NCBI RefSeq assembly: GCF_036346615.1
Contig: NZ_CP107836.1
Span: forward strand, 3,038,001 to 3,102,000
DNA length: 64,000 nucleotides
DNA from: Streptomyces sp. NBC_00523
GTDB lineage: Bacteria; Actinomycetota; Actinomycetes; Streptomycetales; Streptomycetaceae
Reading direction: 5' to 3'
Of this stretch, positions 59,413 to 64,000 are shown piece by piece. A program made the position numbers and the translations under genes. A model generated the notes under the pieces. The model searched no databases. It had not been told where the DNA came from and saw only the letters and a list, made by a program, of their open reading frames with translations. Position 1 is the stretch's first letter; every line of letters starts with the position of its first letter.

Positions 59413-60168
59413 TTGAGCGATCCGTACGAGACGACCGAGCAGCACCTCGAGCGAATCCTGCGTCGGGCTCTCAATTCGTTCGACCTCCCCGACTCCACGG
59501 TGGAGCGGCTGGGCTCCGCGCTGGCGCACAGCAGCTCCCTGTACTCCTCCCACCACAGCGCCGCCCTGCACCGCGAGACCTACCGCCACACGTATCTGCT
59601 GAGCGACGGCTCCGCGCTGACCCTGTGGGAGCTGGTGCACAGCGGTCCGCGCGGGGACGGCCATCCCGACACCCGGCAGCACGAGCTGTACGACGACGAG
59701 GCCGACGCGCACATCGCCGCCGCCCGGCTGACCGGCAGCCTGTGGGACCTCCCCGACTTCTGCGACGACGAGAAGGCCCGGGCCGACCTGGAGCTCATGT
59801 CGGCGCTGCTGGCCGCGCCCCCGGCCCCGCTCCCCCGGATGTACGCGCCGGACAACTCCGCGGACCACGCCCGCCGGGTGCTGCGCCGCGCGGAGAACGG
59901 CGACGGGCCCGGCGAGGAGACCGCCCGGCTGCTGCGGGCCGCCTTCGCACACCACATCACGCAGGTCTTCGGCCGCCAGTGCCGCGTGGAGGGCCGGGAC
60001 GCCGGTTTCACGCTGTACGAGCACGCGTTCCTGCTGCTCGACGGCAGCGAGACGAGCCTGTGGGAGGTCGAGCACACGGCGACCCCGGACGGCCGCCACA
60101 TGTGCGAGGTGTACGGCGACGAGGCGACGGCGCGCGGCGCGATGGAAGCCCGTACCCGCATCTGCTGA
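59413..60168 (+). CDS. DUF6227-family protein
   Basis: The 251-residue soluble protein has two similar halves, visible in LHRETYRHTYLLSDGSALTLWELVHSG and GFTLYEHAFLLLDGSETSLWEVEHTA, each with a charged context and an H-E-x-Y-x-D-E type end. It matches an actinobacterial uncharacterised family (DUF6227). The TTG at 59413 has GGAGAC upstream and gives SDPYETTEQHLE; an ATG 15 codons earlier is possible. Function unknown. Confidence 0.75.
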   Translation: MSDPYETTEQHLERILRRALNSFDLPDSTVERLGSALAHSSSLYSSHHSAALHRETYRHTYLLSDGSALTLWELVHSGPRGDGHPDTRQHELYDDEADAHIAAARLTGSLWDLPDFCDDEKARADLELMSALLAAPPAPLPRMYAPDNSADHARRVLRRAENGDGPGEETARLLRAAFAHHITQVFGRQCRVEGRDAGFTLYEHAFLLLDGSETSLWEVEHTATPDGRHMCEVYGDEATARGAMEARTRIC

Positions 60169-60187
60169 ACGCATGCCGCATGCCGGT

Positions 60188-60213
60188 GCCCGCGCCCCCG
60201 GAGGGACGCGGGC
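60188..60213. terminator. Bidirectional hairpin between DUF6227 and MFS genes
   Basis: GCCCGCG at 60188-60194 pairs with CGCGGGC at 60207-60213 across a 12-base loop, between two convergent genes. Confidence 0.55.
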
Positions 60214-60242
60214 GCCGTGACTCCGCTTCGTACGCCGCCGGC

Positions 60243-61766
60243 TCAGTGCGTGAGCACCGGCTCCTGGGCGGTCTCCGTCGCGGTCGGCTCGCCGTCGTCC
60301 GCCGCGCCCTCGACGTGCTGCTTCGGCCTGGCCGGCAGGGCGAACATCACCACGAAGATCAGCAGCAGCACACCGGCCACCCACCACAGCGACTGCTCGA
60401 AGGCGTCCGCGAAGGCCGGGCCCACCTGCTGCGGGGTGAGCCGGTCGCCGATCGCCCCGTAGAAGACGACCGAGACCAGTCCGAGGCCCAGCGCGTTGCC
60501 CATCTGCTGCACGGTGTTGAACAGGCCGGAGGCGGACCCGGCGTGCTCCTTGGGCACCTCGGACAGCACCGCGTCGGCCAGCGGCGCCACGATCAGGCCC
60601 ATGCCGACGCCCATGACGACCAGGGGCAGCGCCATCTGCCAGGACGTGATGCCCATGCCGTAGTGGTTCGACTCCCAGATGTAGAGCAGCAGCCCGGCCG
60701 CCATGAGCAGGGCGCCCGTCTGGAGGACCTTGCGGCCGAAGCGGGGCACCAGCTTCTGCACGGAGAGACCGGCGGCCACCGACACCGAGACGGAGAACGG
60801 GACACCGGTCGTACCGGCCCGCAGGGCGCTCCAGCCGAGGCCCATCTGCATGTACAGCGTCCAGACCAGGAAGAAGATGCCGAGCCCGATGCCGAAGGTC
60901 AGCTGCACGGCGATCCCGGCGGCGAAGCTCCGTACCCGGAACAGCGACAGCTCGATCAGCGGCGACCCGTCCCGCCCGGCCTTGGCGCGCTCGAACAGCA
61001 CGAGCACGAGGAAGACGAGAACGCTCCCGGCCATCGACAGATGGCCCCACAGCGGCCAGCCCAGCTCGCGGCCCCGGGTCAGCGGGTAGATCAGCATCAG
61101 CATGCCGAGCGTGACGAGCACGACGCCGACCAGGTCGAGGCGCAGCGCCCTGGGCGACTTCGACTCGGTGATGAACTTGCTGCCCAGGATCAGGCCGAGG
61201 ATCCCGACGGGCAGGTTGATCAGGAAGATCGGGCGCCATTCGAGACCGGCGATGTTCCACTCGGTCAGCAGCGCGCCCAGCAGGGGCCCGGAGACCGCGC
61301 CGAGGCCGACGATCGCGCCGAAGAGGCCGAAGACCTTGCCGCGCTCGTGGGCGGGGAAGGTGGCGTGCACAATCGACAGCACCTGCGGCACCATCAGGGC
61401 CGCCGTGGCGCCCTGCAGGAAGCGGGAGGCGACCAGCATCTCCGGGTTGGCGGCGAATCCGCAGAGCGCGGAGGCGAGGGTGAAGCCCCCGATGCCGACG
61501 AGGAAGAGCCGCTTGCGGCCGTAGATGTCACCGAGCCGGCCACCGGTGATGAGCCCGGCCGCGAAGGCCAGGGCGTATCCGGCGACGATCCACTGGATGG
61601 AGCTGAACGAGGCGCCGGTGTCCCGCTCGATGCTGGGGATGGCGATGTTGACGATCGTGACGTCGACCAGGTCCATGAAGGCCGCGGTCATCACGATGGC
61701 CAGGGCGAACCATCGGCGTCGGTCCGAAGGTGCCGCAGGAGACGGCAGTGGTGCGGAGGAAGTCAT
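60243..61766 (-). CDS. MFS multidrug exporter, DHA2/EmrB-QacA type
   Basis: The 507-residue protein has 14 predicted helices. DHA2 motifs are LVDVTIVNIAIPSIERD in helix 1, GGRLGDIYGRKRLF in loop 2-3, RFLQGATAALMVPQ and the GPLLGALLTEW motif in helix 5. Such proteins export drugs with a proton antiport. It is divergent from a WYL-domain regulator 62 bases away, which probably controls it. The substrate is unknown. Confidence 0.92.
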   Translation of the reverse strand: MTSSAPLPSPAAPSDRRRWFALAIVMTAAFMDLVDVTIVNIAIPSIERDTGASFSSIQWIVAGYALAFAAGLITGGRLGDIYGRKRLFLVGIGGFTLASALCGFAANPEMLVASRFLQGATAALMVPQVLSIVHATFPAHERGKVFGLFGAIVGLGAVSGPLLGALLTEWNIAGLEWRPIFLINLPVGILGLILGSKFITESKSPRALRLDLVGVVLVTLGMLMLIYPLTRGRELGWPLWGHLSMAGSVLVFLVLVLFERAKAGRDGSPLIELSLFRVRSFAAGIAVQLTFGIGLGIFFLVWTLYMQMGLGWSALRAGTTGVPFSVSVSVAAGLSVQKLVPRFGRKVLQTGALLMAAGLLLYIWESNHYGMGITSWQMALPLVVMGVGMGLIVAPLADAVLSEVPKEHAGSASGLFNTVQQMGNALGLGLVSVVFYGAIGDRLTPQQVGPAFADAFEQSLWWVAGVLLLIFVVMFALPARPKQHVEGAADDGEPTATETAQEPVLTH

Positions 61767-61828
61767 GGAAAGAACTTAAACAGCCAATAGGCCAGGTTGT
61801 GACCCAATGGGCGCGCATCCTGGGTGAC

Positions 61829-62797
61829 ATGACCGATACCCCGGCACGACTGCTGAATCTGCTGTCACTGCTCCAGACGCCGCGCGAGTGGCCGGGCAGC
61901 GAGCTCGCCGAGCGGCTCGACGTCAGCCCGCGCACGATCCGCCGCGACATCGACCGCCTGCGCGACCTCGGCTACCCGGTCGAGGCTTCGCGCGGTTCGG
62001 TCGGCGGCTACCGGCTCGTGGCGGGCACCGCCATGCCGCCGCTGCTCCTGGACGACGAGGAGGCGGTCGCCATCGCGGTGGGCCTGCGAGCCGGAGCCGG
62101 CCACGCCATCGAGGGCGTGGACGAGGCGTCCGTACGGGCGCTGGCGAAGCTGGAGCAGGTGCTGCCCTCCCGGCTTCGCCACCGGGTCTCCACCCTCCAG
62201 AACGCGACGGTCCCCCTCGCCCGGGGCGACGGTTCGACCATCGACCCGCAGACCCTGACCGTGATGGCGTCGGCGGTCACCGGCCGGGAGCGGCTGCGCT
62301 TCGCGTACCGGGCGGGCGACGGCGCGGAGACACGGCGCCAGGTCGAGCCGTACCGGCTGGTGAGCACCGGGTGGCGCTGGTACCTGGTGGCGTACGACCT
62401 GGGGCGCGAGGCATGGCGCACCTTCCGCGTCGACCGGGTCAGCGAGCCGTTCGCGACCGGGGCCCGGTTCACGCCGAGGGAGCTGCCGGAGGGGGACGCG
62501 GCGGAGTTCCTGTCCAGCTCGATGGCGCGCCGGCAGCCGGAGATCGAGGTGGAGGTGAGCTTCGCGGCGCCGCCGGAGTTCGTGGCCTCGCGGCTGCACG
62601 GCCGGATGGGGCCGCTGGAGCCGGAGGGCGAGGGCGGCTCCCGGCTGCGGACCGTGCTGCGGGACAAGCTGGAGTGGCTGGCGGTGCGGCTGGCGATGGT
62701 GGACTGCGAGTTCACCGTGCACCGGCCGCCGGAGCTGGTGGCGTACGTGGCGGAGCTGGGCGGCCGGCTCAGCCGCGCGGGGTCCGGCGGGGCGTAG
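61829..62797 (+). CDS. WYL-domain transcriptional regulator (YafY/PafBC type)
   Basis: The 322-residue regulator has an N-terminal HTH (residues ~5-60: RLLNLLSLLQTPREWPGSELA, LDVSPRTIRRDIDRLRDLGY) and a WYL domain (about 140-215), marked by RLRFAYRAGDGAETRRQVEPYRLVS, a WRWYLVAYDLGREAWRTFRVDR core and a C-terminal WCX-type region. WYL regulators sense ligands such as nucleic acids or small molecules. It is divergent from the MFS exporter, which is the likely target. Confidence 0.88.
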   Translation: MTDTPARLLNLLSLLQTPREWPGSELAERLDVSPRTIRRDIDRLRDLGYPVEASRGSVGGYRLVAGTAMPPLLLDDEEAVAIAVGLRAGAGHAIEGVDEASVRALAKLEQVLPSRLRHRVSTLQNATVPLARGDGSTIDPQTLTVMASAVTGRERLRFAYRAGDGAETRRQVEPYRLVSTGWRWYLVAYDLGREAWRTFRVDRVSEPFATGARFTPRELPEGDAAEFLSSSMARRQPEIEVEVSFAAPPEFVASRLHGRMGPLEPEGEGGSRLRTVLRDKLEWLAVRLAMVDCEFTVHRPPELVAYVAELGGRLSRAGSGGA

Positions 62798-62818
62798 AGA
62801 AGCCGCGCGCAAAAGAAT

Positions 62819-62854
62819 GAGCCCCGGCGCCAGGGGGGGTGGGCGCCGGGACTC
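62819..62854. terminator. Bidirectional hairpin between WYL regulator and hrdD
   Basis: Arms at 62819-62831 and 62842-62854 pair over 13 bp with one mismatch, with a G-rich loop of 10 bases, between two convergent genes. Confidence 0.7.
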
Positions 62855-62906
62855 AGCTCAGGGGGCCTGGTGAAGCGGCCCAATTCGGAGGTTACTGGAC
62901 TCGGGC

Positions 62907-63905
62907 TCAGGCCGCAGCGTCAAAGCCCGTGTCGTGAGCCATTCGCTTCAATTCGAGGAGCGCGTGCTTCTCGATCTGGCGGATGCGCTCGCGGGTGAGG
63001 CCGTGCTGCTTGCCGACCTCGGTGAGCGTGCGCTCGCGGCCGTCCTCGATTCCGTACCGCATGCGGATGATCGACGCGGTGCGGTTGTCGAGCTTGCCGA
63101 TCAGCTCCTCCAGCTCCTCGCTGCGCAGCAGCGTGAGCACGGACTGCTCGGGCGAGATGGCGGAGGTGTCCTCCAGGAGGTCACCGAACTGCGTGTCGCC
63201 CTCGTCGTCCACGGACATGTTGAGGCTGACCGGGTCGCGGGCCCAGTCCAGGACGTCGCCGACGCGCCCCGGCGTGGAGCCCAGCTCGGCGGCGATCTCG
63301 GCGTGCTCCGGGTCGCGGCCGTTCTCCCGGTTGAACTCGCGCTGCACCCGGCGGATGCGGCCCAGCTCCTCCACCAGGTGGACGGGGAGCCGGATCGTGC
63401 GCGACTGGTCCGCTATGGAACGGGTGATGGCCTGGCGGATCCACCACGTGGCGTACGTGGAGAACTTGAAGCCCTTGGCGTAGTCGAACTTCTCGACCGC
63501 GCGCACCAGGCCCGCGTTGCCCTCCTGGATCAGGTCGAGCAGGGGGAGCCCGGCCCGCGGGTAGCGGCGGGCGACGGCGACGACGAGACGGAGGTTGGAG
63601 CGGATGAACACGTCCTTGGCGCGCTCGCCCTCGGCGACCAGCGCCTCCAACTCCTCGCGCGAGGCGCCGCCCGCGTCGCTCTCCACCTGGCCGTCGAGGA
63701 TCTGGTGCGCGTAGACACCGGCCTCGACAGCCTGCGAGAGGTCGACTTCCTTGGCGGCGTCGAGCAGCGGCGTACGCGCTATCTCGTCCAGGTACATGCC
63801 GACCAGGTCGCGATCGGCGATCTCTCCGCCCACGGCGCGAACACTGCTCGCCCGGTTGGTCCCGCCGGTGGCGGACGAACGACGGGCGACGGCACGGGTT
63901 GCCAT
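62907..63905 (-). CDS. hrdD: RNA polymerase sigma factor HrdD
   Basis: The 332-residue sigma-70 protein is a group-2 factor: region 1.2 (GMYLDEIARTPLL), region 2 (IRSNLRLVVAVARRYPRAGL, EKFDYAKGFKFSTYATWWIRQAITR), region 3 and region 4 (RERTLTEVGKQHGLTRERIRQIEKHALLEL). The beginning MATRAVARRSS and the closing DTGFDAAA match Streptomyces HrdD rather than HrdB or HrdA. GGGAG sits 6 bases before the ATG at 63905. A SigR-consensus promoter lies 60 bases upstream. HrdD is dispensable in S. coelicolor. Confidence 0.88.
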   Translation of the reverse strand: MATRAVARRSSATGGTNRASSVRAVGGEIADRDLVGMYLDEIARTPLLDAAKEVDLSQAVEAGVYAHQILDGQVESDAGGASREELEALVAEGERAKDVFIRSNLRLVVAVARRYPRAGLPLLDLIQEGNAGLVRAVEKFDYAKGFKFSTYATWWIRQAITRSIADQSRTIRLPVHLVEELGRIRRVQREFNRENGRDPEHAEIAAELGSTPGRVGDVLDWARDPVSLNMSVDDEGDTQFGDLLEDTSAISPEQSVLTLLRSEELEELIGKLDNRTASIIRMRYGIEDGRERTLTEVGKQHGLTRERIRQIEKHALLELKRMAHDTGFDAAA

Positions 63906-63966
63906 GCGTGCTCCCTTGCTGAGTAGGTCGCGACACCCTCTCGGGTGCCCTGCATCCGATGGAAAC

Positions 63967-63992
63967 AACGACTGGAATCCGGACAGAATTCC
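63967..63992 (-). promoter_or_regulatory. SigR-type promoter of hrdD
   Basis: On the minus strand GGAAT (63992-63988) is followed by exactly 18 bases and then GTT (63969-63967), matching the SigR consensus GGAAT-N18-GTT. hrdD is a reported SigR target in S. coelicolor, so this should tie hrdD to thiol-oxidative stress. Confidence 0.75.
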
Positions 63993-64000
63993 CATGCCTG

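Overview
The window looks like a chromosomal segment of a Streptomyces species. The evidence is the very high GC content with GC-rich third codon positions, an SsgA-like sporulation protein at the left end, the principal-type sigma factor HrdD at the right end, the divisome protein SepX, a DUF5753/DUF397 regulatory pair, a mycelial-type tricorn protease, frequent GTG/TTG starts and many 4-bp ATGA/GTGA gene overlaps. From memory of Streptomyces coelicolor gene order, ssgE and hrdD lie roughly this far apart in the conserved chromosome core, so most of this window is probably core DNA. I see no insertion sequence, prophage, CRISPR array, rRNA operon or biosynthetic megasynthase.

Layout. 1-1.6 kb: a metal ECF transporter (CbiQ/NikQ partial, CbiM/NikM with a PDGLE tail) behind a probable nickel-responsive Nur site, divergent from ssgE. 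2.1-8.5 kb: MMPL exporter and TetR repressor, facing a tricorn protease across a cluster of three TetR-type operators. 8.5-16.5 kb: mixed housekeeping (a Sel1/TPR protein, lipoprotein, LRV-like protein, MerR regulator, an ECF41 sigma factor with its carboxymuconolactone-decarboxylase partner, DinB-like protein, two DHFR-like reductases, NodB deacetylase). 16.5-19.4 kb: an accessory-looking regulatory island (DUF6879 remnant, HigBA-like toxin-antitoxin pair, RsbW-like ATPase, 68-aa protein, DUF5753 HTH protein, DUF397 protein). 19.4-25.8 kb: deaminase, F420-type oxidoreductase, AsnC regulator, CsbD-like protein, and an SDR/hydrolase/Baeyer-Villiger monooxygenase operon with a divergent MerR regulator.

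25.9-37.9 kb: a very long ORF joining a Ser/Thr kinase, an MFS-like membrane domain and a SMI1/KNR4-like tail; exonuclease III, GNAT and small membrane proteins, a LuxR-type two-component pair, a FUSC membrane protein overlapping a SpoIIE-type phosphatase, and a DUF308 membrane protein controlled by a divergent TetR. 38.0 kb: tRNA-Ala(CGC). 38.2-43.5 kb: sepX, RimJ-like acetyltransferase, mogA, moaC, moeA (Glp homologue) and galU on one strand. 43.5-52.5 kb: 5-formyl-THF cyclo-ligase, penicillin acylase, K+/H+ antiporter, MFS exporter, FmdB zinc-ribbon protein, MTA phosphorylase and an RcpC/CpaB-like protein. 52.5-58.1 kb: an operon for a membrane-bound molybdenum oxidoreductase (cytochrome-b-like protein, Mo-bisMGD subunit, four-cluster ferredoxin, Rieske protein, small membrane protein). 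58.2-64 kb: P1 peptidase, DUF6227 protein, MFS drug exporter with divergent WYL regulator, and hrdD behind a sequence that fits the SigR promoter consensus.

Links between parts. The molybdenum cofactor genes (moaC, mogA, moeA) lie in the same window as a molybdoenzyme that needs the cofactor. MoeA/Glp and SepX/GlpR are known partners in corynebacterial cell division and are neighbours here. Several regulators sit beside recognisable operator palindromes (Nur, two TetR systems, MerR, ECF41, SigR), so much of the local control can be proposed from sequence alone. The least explained items are the kinase-MFS-SMI1 ORF and the Mo/Rieske/cytochrome operon.
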